From: Opisthorchis felineus
Taxonomy: Eukaryota > Platyhelminthes > Trematoda > Opisthorchiida > Opisthorchiidae
Length of the DNA: 64,000 nucleotides
Assembly (NCBI GenBank): GCA_004794785.1
Contig: SJOL01008747.1
Span: 66,612-130,611, forward strand
Reading direction: 5' to 3'
Program-made: the position numbers and the translations under genes
Part shown: positions 51,481-61,521 of the stretch, one piece after another
How positions within the stretch are numbered: the stretch's first letter is position 1
How the letters are laid out: every line of letters begins with the position of its first letter
Notes under the pieces: generated by a model
What the model saw: only the letters and a program-made list of their open reading frames with translations
Databases searched by the model: none
Told to the model about the DNA's origin: nothing

Positions 51481-51668
51481 TGACCATTACGATTATAGAG
51501 TTCTAAGTGACTTCGCTGATAAGGTTTAAAACCAATCCTGGCATTCCGAGTCTGGACCTAGGCAATCAGGTACTGTTGAGGCTTCGTGCCTCCTACGGCA
51601 ATGTAGCTCTGCACCAAAACGGAGCCCCCATGTTATGCCACTGATAGTATTATGGCAATGACACTCAC

Positions 51669-51923
51669 CAAAATAGGACTTCACTGTACCGTCCGATTCG
51701 GTAACCGACACAAGTCCCGGCATCAGGCAAGCTATTGTAGGGACATGTTCAGCCAACACGCCAAATCGTCCTGTGAGTGTTGGTACATCCACTTGTCTGA
51801 CGACTTCTTTGTTGTAGAACACCTGTCCAGTTGAGGCAAACGTCAATGTGAGTTCTGAATGAACCCTGTTAGACGTTGACAGATTACGCAGGCCATAGAA
51901 GGCACATCGGCGGGCAAGATTCC
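51669..51923 (-). CDS. ATP5F1D: ATP synthase F1 subunit delta, mitochondrial: internal exon (N-terminal beta-sandwich)
   Basis: This exon encodes the N-terminal beta-sandwich of the mitochondrial F1 delta subunit, which sits on the central stalk with gamma and epsilon and couples the c-ring to F1 rotation. The translation contains LTFASTGQVFYN, VRQVDVPTLTGRFGVLAEHV and PGLVSVTESDGTVKSYF, matching the animal family residue for residue at the conserved VDVPTLTG and HVPT positions. Before it comes a basic, hydroxylated stretch (ARRCAFYGLRNLSTSNRV) typical of a mitochondrial targeting peptide. The acceptor is tttgtcctag before 51923 (phase 1). The donor GTGAGTGT occupies 51668-51661 and follows codon phase 1. 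The codon split across the intron rebuilds as GTG (Val), giving YFVSSG at the junction with the exon at 41462-41683. The start-codon exon lies upstream and was not identified. An open frame ends at a GTGGGT donor near 51971, but it has no methionine. Confidence 0.93.
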
Positions 51924-52512
51924 CTAGGACAAACTGAAGAATATATACGTAACATGTATAAACCCACCATGGGGAGCGCGGGGTTGGCGATCGGAGCGAT
52001 GTGCGACTAGGCCTAGCGCCTTAATTGCTGCAAGCCCATTGGTCGACAGTTCCGGAAGCAGAGAAATGACTCACAATTTTGCGATAGGAACTCACATGTA
52101 GATTCCAGTCTTATCCTACCTAAACGTTGTGAACTGCCAAGGCGGTGCACTTCGCAGCTGACTACCTGCTCTAGTTACTAATAATCTTCAGTGCCGCCGA
52201 GCCGATCCAAATTCGTGGTGGACTCCTGCTCTCAATTGTCAGGAAGAGAGGCTCTGAAAACTGACACGGAAGGCTCGTTTCCGGGTAACTGTTACCGATT
52301 TCACGGATAATTGAATTTAACACAGTGAACAACACGATGCCCACGGAGCTCGTAGTTTTCACGAGTTGCTGCAAAACGAGCGGGCTTTGCTTTTTGCTGT
52401 CCTGGCCCTGGAGTTCACGGCAAGGTCCTGGTGTAGCCGGCAGGCTCCATATGTAGTTTGCTGCAGAGTTATGGAACGTAGAAAGCTCCTTTATAGGTAT
52501 CTTAACGTTGAA

Positions 52513-52807
52513 GATGCCGCTGTCCGACGTAGAGGAGAAGCTGCGGAATGACGCCTGTCTCCGTGTTCGCCTGTCACACGGAACAACACCAACCAGGCAA
52601 ACTGGTCTCCGTATAAAAACTCTGGACCAATACTGTTCTCCTTAGCGCACAACCAGGGAGCATAGATCCCTTGCACTAAGGGCAATGACGCAGGACTCTG
52701 GGGATATCATGATGGGCGATAAGAAAGAACCCGACCCAGGAAGCTTGGGCGAAAGCTTCGAGCCTGTGTATCAGTCCGTGAACCAGTGGATCCTTGCAGA
52801 TTTTCAC
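52513..52807 (+). repeat. Inverted repeat, left arm (295 bp)
   Basis: This arm is the reverse complement of 53016-53310 with three differences in 295 positions. Its right half (from about 52725) resembles a CR1 3' untranslated region, with GAACCCGACCCAGGAAGCTT and GTGTATCAGTCCGTGAA blocks of a subfamily distinct from the spacer. The left half is not recognised. Plus-strand reading LSDVEEKLRNDACLRVRLSH is open here but has no known match. Confidence 0.95.
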
Positions 52808-53018
52808 TATGTTCTAGAAGCACTGCTAGACACTTTCCTATGCGAGTCCTCGTGCTGGCAAAATTACTGCCCTGCGCTGAGAACTTAAAGAGCAGTGCTA
52901 CCCCCTTTTTTCGCTCGTGCCTTTCAGGTGAACGACAACCTCAGAAGGACAAGAACACAACGGACCCGGGAAACATGGGCAAAAGCCTCGACCCTGTGTA
53001 TCAATCCGTGAATCCGTG
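52808..53018 (+). mobile_element. CR1 3'-end fragment forming the spacer of an inverted repeat
   Basis: This plus-strand fragment aligns with the last coding bases and 3' untranslated region of the CR1-like copy at 61362-62637. It runs from the region matching AMLDSF and ASPLTG, through the CTTTCAGGTGAACGACAA and ACCCGGGAAACATGGGCAAA blocks, to a tail of GTGAATCC units at about 53005-53018. The coding part is frameshifted. It lies exactly between the arms of a 295-bp inverted repeat. Confidence 0.83.
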
Positions 53019-53310
53019 AAAATCTGCAAGGATCCACTGGTTCACGGACTGATACACAGGCTCGAAGCTTTCGCCCAAGCTTCCTGGGTCGGGTTCTTTC
53101 TTATCGCCCATCATGATATCCCCAGAGTCCTGCGTCATTGCCCTTAGTGCAAGGGATCTACGCTCCCTGGTTGTGCGCCAAGGAGAACAGTATTGGTCCA
53201 GAGTTTTTATACGGAGACCAGTTTGCCTGGTTGGTGTTGTTCCGTGTGACAGGCGAACACGGAGACAGGCGTCATTCCGCAGCTTCTCCTCTACGTCGGA
53301 CAGCGGAATC
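53016..53310 (-). repeat. Inverted repeat, right arm (295 bp)
   Basis: This is the reverse complement of the left arm at 52513-52807, with equal length, no gaps and three substitutions. The spacer is 208 bp. It begins inside the GTGAA-rich tail of the CR1 fragment and ends at the boundary with another CR1-like tail at 53311. Confidence 0.95.
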
Positions 53311-53410
53311 CGTGAAACTCTGCAAGGATCCACCGGTTTACCTACTGATACACAGGATCAAATGTTTCGCCCAAGCTTCCCGGGTCAGGCTGTTTCTTAT
53401 TCCATCGCGT
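53311..53410 (-). mobile_element. CR1-like 3' tail, third copy in the cluster
   Basis: On the minus strand this short piece repeats the tail found at the inner end of the inverted-repeat arms (ACCCGGGAAGCTTGGGCGAA, GTGTATCAGT, GTGGATCCTTGCAGA, GTTTCACGG) with about 15% divergence. It is directly adjacent to the right arm. Confidence 0.7.
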
Positions 53411-56400
53411 TGAATTTCTTTCGTCCTATCCACCGAGGCAAATTGAGCTCATCCTGGATCAGCCGCACGAATGACTTTACATGCTTCATTTTTATGTTTG
53501 CCCGAGTGACGGGGTAGCGGTGCTCCTAGATGTGACGAATTGGAAGGATCGGGATATAGATGCGTAGTGAGCCGAACCGTGTTTCCGTGCCACGTATGCA
53601 TAAGCGAGCTGGTGGGTGAAGTTTGGCCATGTGGTGAAGCCAAACTAGGTCGCCGGACAGCCGCAAACGACAGGTTGACCGGATCGTTCGGTACCCACGG
53701 AATTCATGACTTCAGTGACCAAGTTCGGTAGTGGTGTGGGGAATAGATCGCTGGCCACCCCTGACAAGTGGGATCGCGATATTGCCTTTGAGATGTTGAT
53801 ATCTAAGGTGTGTATTTTTCATAGTGTGCGGCCTTACTGTGGACATACGGTGGTCCAGGTTTCACATTATATCATATGCTGAATCGATAGACAGTGGCGC
53901 TGTCTGTGGCGGAGGCTGGCTTTTGGGGGGAACCAGATGAAAACAGCGGCAAAGCAGATTTGCCGGTCTTCAGTTCTGTGCATATGAGGAAGCATAATTC
54001 TGCTATCGTACTCTGGTCGTTGTCACGGGTACGGCGGCACTGTATGAGACATTCGGCGAGCGACTCCTCGTGTCTCAAACCTCGAACTGGATCGCAACGC
54101 TGAATAGCGTTGAGCTTTTGATCTTGTACAGTCACTGCTTTAATATTAGGCATTGAACTTGGCCATGAGAAGGGTGTGGAGTTTTGTACCTTTCTTTTGC
54201 TTTCATTATAACGTTACGTATTTCATCAATTGCATGAACGTGCTTGTTTGAATACGCAAAAACCGCAAAAACGCGCATTTCGACAATTTACATACAACAC
54301 AGGCGTGGTCGCATGCTCCGACTTTCTCTTCTTATTTCACTCGCGCTTACAGCGGTCATTCGCGAGCTTCATGTGCTAACTCTGGTATCAAAACATCTTC
54401 GACTGTCTTCGGAGCTTGTTGTACGTGAGAGCTTCTCGGAAAGAAGACCCCTGGACATCCACGATCGGATTATTATTTATTCACTGACTTGGGCTAACGG
54501 CGAACTATTCCAAAGAGAACAATTCTTAGTGAGTCTGTTCCATTAGACCCTTTTTATTATTGTGTATTCAATTCAGAGTGATTATATTTATTTCTTTGCC
54601 ACGCGCTCCTCCTAAAGTAGCTTTTTGGGTACCAAGACCACTACAAGGGCTATAAATTGTATGCCAGGCCTGGGAGTCTCACCCACACAACACACCCCAC
54701 TTCAGAACTTCCCGTGAGGCCCACAGGATTTCTATGGAGATGGAGTTAGGCCAATTTGTGGACTGTTACGCTGGTGGCGCATACCAAAGCCAGGCGCCCC
54801 TAGACGGGTCCATGCTTTTTCCACGAGTGTGCATCAGAAGTGGTTGGTAAGTGGGTCTGCAGGGAGCTATGAACATTTGGAGCGCTGTCAACTATGGACC
54901 AACCTAACGTACTAATTTTGGACTTCACAGGATCCTTTCTGATCCGATGCGTCAAATTGTCTCTTGGGCCACTGTCCGGTCGTATCTGAGAGTACAGGAG
55001 GTTGGTAGATGTTGAACATCATTATTGTAGTCGTCTAGAATACTGCATTTTAAAGCACAATGTGGTGAGCAGACGTGAGAGTTCAACAAATAGTGTAGTT
55101 TTTCCAGTAAGCGGATTTTACTGTATATACCCAAAAAAATGAAAACTTCAACAATCACATGGACTTACAAGCTACAAACTTTACTTTTTCAGAAAGCACC
55201 CCAAAACACAGAATAAAGGGAGTCTTTTCACACGACGAACTAGATGGAAACACCAAAAACACAGATGCTGTTTTCACCCTGGCGGTTGGTATCTTAATTG
55301 CAATCTCACACAGATGGTAAGGCCAATCCTTAGAAGCACGCCCGAAATTTCTGTGAAACCGTAGTGTGAAACAAAGAAAGTTTTTTACGTTTTATTCGGT
55401 ACCACAAAATCTCCTATGAGATTAGCAGTTTTGCAAAATTTTGTTTAGGCACACTCATGGTCTAATTCGGACGCGAAACTCATTTTATTGATGGTTGCCG
55501 TGGCTCAGGAGGTTGTCTCCGTGAGGATGGTGGTATATTCTGTGGAGGAGTTAGGTTCTTCAGGTGTTTTCTTTTGCATTGTATTTGAAAAACTTCTGAG
55601 TGTACATGAACAATAATTGTGTTTTCTTCGTCCGCGCAAACTCAAAATGGGGCAACCATTCGCGAGCTATGTAGGAGAAAGTTTCCCATCGTTGCCGCCG
55701 TCGTCCCGCCAGTCAAAGCCAGGGATTGCACAAGCCAGTAAGTTTGGTGGATCTTTTTATGATAGTTGGCATGGGCCGTATTGGGTGCAAGGCAAGTCTC
55801 TTATATTCACCATTCTATCGGTTCCTTGATAGTGACATGAAGGAATTAGTTGGTTTATGGACGGTGCGAGCAGACAGTAAATACGCTTGCCAGGACTTCG
55901 AATTTTCGGCGCAAATTCATTTGGATGAAACGGCCTTTTGTAGGCATTTAACACGCTTGGCCGGCAAATAGTGGGGATACGTTGAACTGCTTGCAGGCCA
56001 TCAGACCGAGTGTTGCAGTCGTGGTACCTTGATCGTGACTCCGTACTTTTGTCCGTGGACAGCCCCACAAATGTACATCTTGAGTGAGTAATCAGGGTTG
56101 TCAGGATAATCAAAATTGCTCAAGGAATCGTGACAAATTTAAACAAGCATGGATCAAGGATACTTTTGAGTCCATCGAGGAGTCAGGGTGGCTGTTTTCT
56201 GCCATAGGGCCGCAGCTCGGCAATGTTGTCGCGCTTTCTGACGTAATCGAGCTTGGCTACGTTATGCTTTTCAGTGGGAAAGATATCATGCCGGGATGGT
56301 GTTAATTCACTTGTGGACGTAAGAAAAAGCTGCTTCGTCACCTGACATTTTGTGCATATCTGAGAATGGGGATCATCCACTGCGATGCACATTCACGTCA

Positions 56401-56746
56401 ATACTGCTCAAGCTATCTCCGAATATTATACCGCACGCAAGGCAACCTTCTCAAAAAACGATGTCGTGTCGGATTTCAGTGAACAAACTGATATAATTTG
56501 TTCCGCTTGCCAATTATAGCGCATCCAAATGCCATTCGAGTGTCCACATGGGTGGAATTAACATTTAAAATTTTGTAACTTTTCTCGAAATTAAAGAACA
56601 CCGTGTACCTTCAAAGTATACAGTGTTTGATTTCGTGCTTTTCTGGTAAACTGGCAATCAGACGCCAATTTTACTCACCTAAAGAAAACGCCCTGAACAA
56701 CAAATCACTGAAACGTCCTGCCGGAGTTGGCTAACTTCCCCAGAAG
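53411..56746. other. No gene recognised; possible old element sequence at 53.4-54.15 kb
   Basis: The first 700 bp are GC-richer and have minus-strand frames such as 54153-53872 (VQDQKLNAIQRCDPVRGLRH) that resemble retroelement gag in tone only. A plus-strand frame at 54244-54546 has a signal-like hydrophobic start (LRLSLLISLALTAV) but no recognised family. The remainder is featureless. Confidence 0.4.
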
Positions 56747-56917
56747 TTAATAATAATAATGATAAAAATAATGTTTATTCCCAACTGGTGGGTGGCATAC
56801 CGTCAGGCATGATCATAATGTTACAGTCAGAATAAAAGCACGACTGAGGGGGTTGCGGGTACAGGGGAGTGCGTGGAAAAGAGGCAGCGTCACAAGCATC
56901 GGGGAATACCCGATGTA
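56747..56917 (-). mobile_element. Short 3' end of a (TAA)n-tailed retroelement (copy 1)
   Basis: On the minus strand the piece ends in GTTGGGAATAAACATTATT followed by a TTA/ATT array, so an AATAAA signal precedes the tail. The rest (GGCATGATCATAATGTTACA, GTCAGAATAAAAGCACGACT on the plus strand) matches 60418-60580. It is a 5'-truncated copy that ends where the tail of the next copy begins. Confidence 0.65.
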
Positions 56918-57960
56918 ATAATAATAATAGGTTTATTTCCCAACTTGTAGGGAACATGCCGTTTGAGATATGGTCGGTTGGTTACAACCTAAACGCGGCA
57001 GGTAACAACACAATGGGCATGCTTAGTACGTGAAAAGTCGCCACAGTTGTGGGAACCAAAAAAAACGAGAACAATGGGCATGAGGTACGACAAGTACAAA
57101 GATGACGCCAGCTTACCTGAACTAAAACTGAAAACCGTTGCTGGCCCTGAGTGACCTTGGGCGGTCAAGTAAACGGCTAAGGTTACAAAATGCGAAATGA
57201 AGATGGAGATGGAAGAATTCGATCTGGAGACAAATGGCAAGTTTTGTCTCAAAAATATGGTTTAAATTGAAACTGAGTAGACTCACTGGTGTCACTGTTG
57301 TAGGGAGGCCAGGTGTAAATGGTAGTTTTGATGGGGAGATGGTGCCAATGCCTAGGGCCAATGGAACACCGTAAATTAAATTGAACTTGTGGAGGAGGCA
57401 AACCAAAATTGCGGCAGGAAACTAGGTTGGTTGAATCTGAACGATATGTTCAGTGGTTTAGAACTAGGCGTTTTGGGCCAGGTGAAAGATTTGTTTGTGG
57501 TTGCGATTACAGGCTCGAGTGGGTGAGAGGCTGCGGTCAAGATGCTGAAGAAAGTAGTCGCGGGAGTGCCATCAGACGGGATATGGCAGTGCCATGCCAT
57601 GATTGCACTGACATACTTCCGTTTCTGGACAGCCCCGTAACGGTCGTCAAGGTTGCCGCAATCGGACAGGGTATACACACTTCCGTGGCAGCTTGCTCTG
57701 GGTTAGACGAGGAGATTGACATAGGTAGGGTCAAGACAATATAGAGCCATCGGTAATTTCGATTCAGTGGGAGGACCATGTGAGTGTAGACCACATACAT
57801 GCCAGACTGAATAAATAACGGTTGTACGGGGTGTTTGCGCAACTGTAGCCGAAGTTTGAAGCTTGGGAAGAGGGGGATTGAGGAAGAAAGAAGGAATAGG
57901 ATGAGAGCAGTGACGTCTGGTCGGTGCGAATGTGCATCAGATAAAAAGGTGTCCAACGGA
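56918..57960 (-). mobile_element. (TAA)n-tailed repeat, longer copy (copy 2)
   Basis: The minus-strand 3' end again has a TTA array preceded by GGGAAATAAACC. The interior at 57125-57350 aligns with 60870-61065 (for example GACTCACTGGTGTCACTGTT with GACTCATTGTTGTCACTGTT). The upstream part to about 57960 is G-rich on the plus strand and has open frames, the longest about 139 codons on the minus strand, but I recognise no domain. Its 5' limit is uncertain. Confidence 0.5.
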
Positions 57961-60417
57961 AAAAAATCTAAAAGCGGATGACAGCAAGCTAAATGAACCC
58001 AAGAAAGGATGCATTATGTTGGCTGACCTAGAAACCAAGTACTAGCTGGGCCAGAGTAGGTGCCTAGTTTAGGGAAGGTAAAGACTTTGCCGCCGATCCA
58101 CGGAGGCTAGCCGTTGAACTGGTTTGAACAGGCGATTACATGGCAGTGGTTTTTAGCTCAGTAAAAACAAAAATCCAATCACAGGGTCCCCGTTGTGCAA
58201 AGGGGGCCTTATTGTAAACAGGGACAGTAGACAAATAATAAGCGGTTGGGCAACAGCTTCCGAGATCATGGGTAAGAACCGTAATTTAACTGGAATCTAC
58301 TACGCTAACTCGACCGGAAGGTAAGAGCACAGGTCGCCCGTCACAGAACCACTGCTGTCAGCCCCAAGAAACGAATGATGCATGACAAAAACAGCCATTG
58401 GGCGCTAGTTGTGACTGCTGGTAATCAGGAAATAATGAAGGATTTGCGTTTTAGGTGTATATGATTGATTCAGAGAACAAAAGGGAAGAACGTGTGTGTT
58501 ATGTCTGGATGATGAAGTGGACTTATGTTGGTGCAGCACAATGGTGGCAACTCGTTACACGTCGATGCCAGCTGTGAGCCTCGCACGGTGCCCTCAGTCT
58601 ACCCCATGCATGAACTTTTCAAAACAAAACGAAATGACCGCTATCATTCGCTTGTATTTCTTGGTGTTGTCGGACAATTGACAACCGGGACAAGTCCAAT
58701 CCAGCTACAGACAAACAACTCCCATATTTTTCGGTTTACCTCAAATGGTCGACGAAGGTGCCCTGGCAAAATAACCTGAATTCAAACTACGCGGTTGAGT
58801 CACGGAGATGCCGCAGTAGGTTTGAATTGATCAAGTGAAGCAGTCACGGTATTCGGAGTTTTTCGGCTTCTAATGTCGCTTTCGCAGCTTTCGCACAATG
58901 ACACGATGTACATTTATGTGCAGTGTCAGTTAGAATCTATTGAGTATACGGACAACTAGGTACCTGCGTCATTTATCTGGTGTACGTGCCCGAGCCCCCT
59001 GTCCATGGGGATGAAATGTATGCGAAAAACGCTGCGATGGGCAGGGAAAATGAATAACAATGATAATAACCGCAATATTTAGTGTCTCCACACTCGTGAT
59101 AATCACACCAATTGGGGCTGGATTCACAAGACGAGGCTGTCCACTAGTACCCATAGTTGACAAAGTGACCCTCCGGAATCCCGAAGGGCCGCCTTTTCCA
59201 TAATTTATGACCCAACTATTTTTTTATACACCAATGGAGAAGGTTAAACCTGGCGGCATTCTGCAATACTTAATTGTAAGTGGAGTGTATAGGGGGTTGA
59301 ACCATCTAGTCTTGGGAAATTGAAGTAAATTAAAAACACTGCGGGTGCTGCTGTCAGAAAAGCTAAGTTTAATTTACCGTCCAAATTTGTTTTCAAATTC
59401 AGAATTCATGTTTTCATTTCTAAACTTCGTCAGGATTGTTTGTTATGCACCAGCCTAATCAGTCTCAACAAAGACTGGGAACACTTGAAGGAAGTCCGTT
59501 AGGTTAGCGGCCCCCAGGATATTCCAGACGATATCGGGAATGTGCTGTACAGTATTGCAAAAAGCCATAATGAAATTCGTTCAATAAAATGTTCTTTAGA
59601 GTGTATCCGATCGCATCGTATATGGATGACACTTTTTTGAATCGAACTTCCCCACCTGCGCGCGCAAACCCACGATGTTTCACTGTGGCGCGCGTTATGG
59701 GGTCGCGTTTTTCTGCCTGGCCGAGAGTAGCGTCGTTCGCAGCACTTTCTCATATCCTGGTTACTTTCTGCGCCACGTATTGTCACGTTGTCATTATGGT
59801 TGAAGATTTCCATCAGTGCTGCGCCTCTTGGGAGGTTTGTTGAAATTACCTGTGTTACGAATACTTTAGGAGCTTTTCAACTAATTTTAGTTTTTGACGA
59901 CGGATCACAAAACTCAAAGGAGATACATAGTTTGTTGTTGCCCAAAATTTGTTTTCACATATGTGTGGATCGTTGGGTAAGACGTACATTGTGTGCCGAG
60001 TGATCAATCCGCTCTTCGAGGGTCCCAACTGCAACTGCGGTTTGGCTCGACTCCTGCTCTCCAAGGAAACAATAACCTGGCGCTCATTTTCTGGGCACTG
60101 GGCATCTTGTTTGCGTTGTTCGATTCGGTAAATGTAGTGGTTGCTGTGGTTTGGTGTCTCCATCTGTCACCCATTTTATTCGTGGATGCGAACCACCAGA
60201 ACATACAAGGGCAATCACCGGTAAACAGGTAGGTCTGTAGTCATCGGGCTTTGCCTGTGCACGGTTTGAAAGCGGCGTCAAGATTTTATAGAGCTCATGG
60301 TCGGCATCAGACAAGATGAGTACAGCAGTTCTGAACACCAAACGGCAACAAATGGCTACTATCTGATGCAAGCAGGAGCTCTGTGAAATCTCGGTGCCCT
60401 GTTGTTTAAGGCTTCTG
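57961..60417. other. No gene recognised
   Basis: Short frames on both strands overlap each other without domain motifs. No element ends were identified. Confidence 0.5.
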
Positions 60418-61065
60418 AAACTATAATAATATAATAATGTTTGTTCCCAACCAGCGTGTAACATACCACCAGGCATGATCGTACCGTTACAGTCAGAATA
60501 AAAGCATGACTGACAGGATTTGTGAGTACCCAGGATTGCGCGGAAAAGGGACAGTGCCATAAAGAGTGGGAATTATACGATGTAGACATGATCACGCCCA
60601 CACCGGCATGGGCAGATGAACACGGTTACTAGGACTTTTTATTTTTTTGAAGAACATATTAAGCTGAGACGAGATCAAATCGTTAGGATTTGAAGGTGAC
60701 GGGCATAAAGAAGACAACGGAGTGCAAAACAAGAGGCATTCTGCCTTGTGTGTGATGATAAAACATCAACTTGTGGAAAGTGAGGAACCAGAACAACGTA
60801 TCTGGTTAAGCAGCAGGATTGCCAGGATCTGGCGGGTCAATGTGAACTAAAGCCTCAAACCACCGCTGAGGCCCTGCGGCCTTGGAATTGTGGGCTTATA
60901 GCCAGAGTAACGAAAAGCGTAAGTGGGGATAATGAAGTGGCGGAATTAGCAGTGCGGATAAATGGTAGCAGGAATCTCAGAATTACAGTGTACAGTGAAA
61001 CTATAGAGACTCATTGTTGTCACTGTTAGAGTGGAGTCGGGTATAAAAATTCCTTGGGAGAGGGC
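60418..61065 (-). mobile_element. (TAA)n-tailed repeat (copy 3)
   Basis: This minus-strand copy has the same 3' end as 56747-56917 (ATAATATAATAATGTTTGTT on the plus strand, GGCATGATCGTACCGTTACA, GTCAGAATAAAAGCATGACT) and an interior matching copy 2. It is followed at 61082 by a SINE. No coding domain is identified. Confidence 0.6.
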
Positions 61066-61081
61066 GTTGGTGCTATCAGAC

Positions 61082-61290
61082 AAGACAGGTGGCTCAAGTC
61101 TTTAGAGCGCAAATCTACCGACCGAAAGGTCCGTGGTTCGAAACGACATCTGACTCTCGACTTCCCCAATCTAGAATTGTGCAGCCGGGCAGTATCTAAG
61201 CCCTCGTGAATCCTTCTCGTGGCATGGCAGCTAGGCACCGGAAGGGTGATGCAGCTAAACGTCAGACAAGACAGAAAACGAGGTGCACAG
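61082..61290 (+). mobile_element. tRNA-derived SINE, family II (second copy)
   Basis: On the plus strand an A-box region (GGTGGCTCAAGTCTTTAGAG) is followed by the B-box GGTCCGTGGTTCGAA and a body with CTCGTGGCATGGCAGCTAGG, CACCGGAAGGGTG. The head is close enough to tRNA to suggest one, but the body and the second copy at 51 kb show it is a SINE. Confidence 0.7.
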
Positions 61291-61372
61291 AAAATGACTG
61301 AATTTTGTGAGGAGCGCAGAATGAAAGTCACTGAGATGTGTAGAGCATTGTGGGAGGTTCAGCTGATTCAGG

Positions 61373-61396
61373 GATTCACGGATTCACGGATTCACG
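61373..61396 (-). repeat. Three 8-bp GATTCACG units, CR1 3' terminus
   Basis: Three exact copies of an 8-bp unit stand in tandem, with partial units on each side, at the 3' end of the CR1-like copy. A related tail (ATCCGTGA repeated) ends the plus-strand CR1 fragment near 53018. Confidence 0.85.
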
Positions 61397-61521
61397 GATT
61401 GATATACAGGGTCGAGGCTTTTGCCCATGTTTCCCGGGTCGGTTGTGTTCTTGTCGTTCTGCGATTGTCGTTCACCTGAAAGGCACAAGCAGAAAAAGGG
61501 CGTAGCACCGCTTTTAAGCTC

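Larger units (their letters stand above)
41684..51668 (-). other. ATP5F1D intron of about 10 kb, filled with retroelements
   Basis: This intron runs between the two recognised exons, bounded by GTGAGT at the 5' end and a pyrimidine-rich CAG-type acceptor (ttctag) at the 3' end. It contains two head-to-tail RTE copies in the same orientation as the gene, fragments of a second RTE family in both orientations, a dispersed repeat, a hammerhead-ribozyme repeat and two tRNA-derived SINE segments. The repeats account for well over half of its length. The remaining stretches (about 41700-42860, 47800-48240, 49670-49940 and 50120-50600) show nothing I recognise. Confidence 0.85.

Noticed and set aside
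57537..57956. 139-codon minus-strand frame as a gene
   Set aside because: It lies inside a dispersed repeat and shows no domain; the other copy does not keep the frame.
61090..61145. tRNA gene
   Set aside because: A- and B-box sequences are present but the acceptor stem does not close, and a second copy with the same non-tRNA body exists, so it is a SINE.
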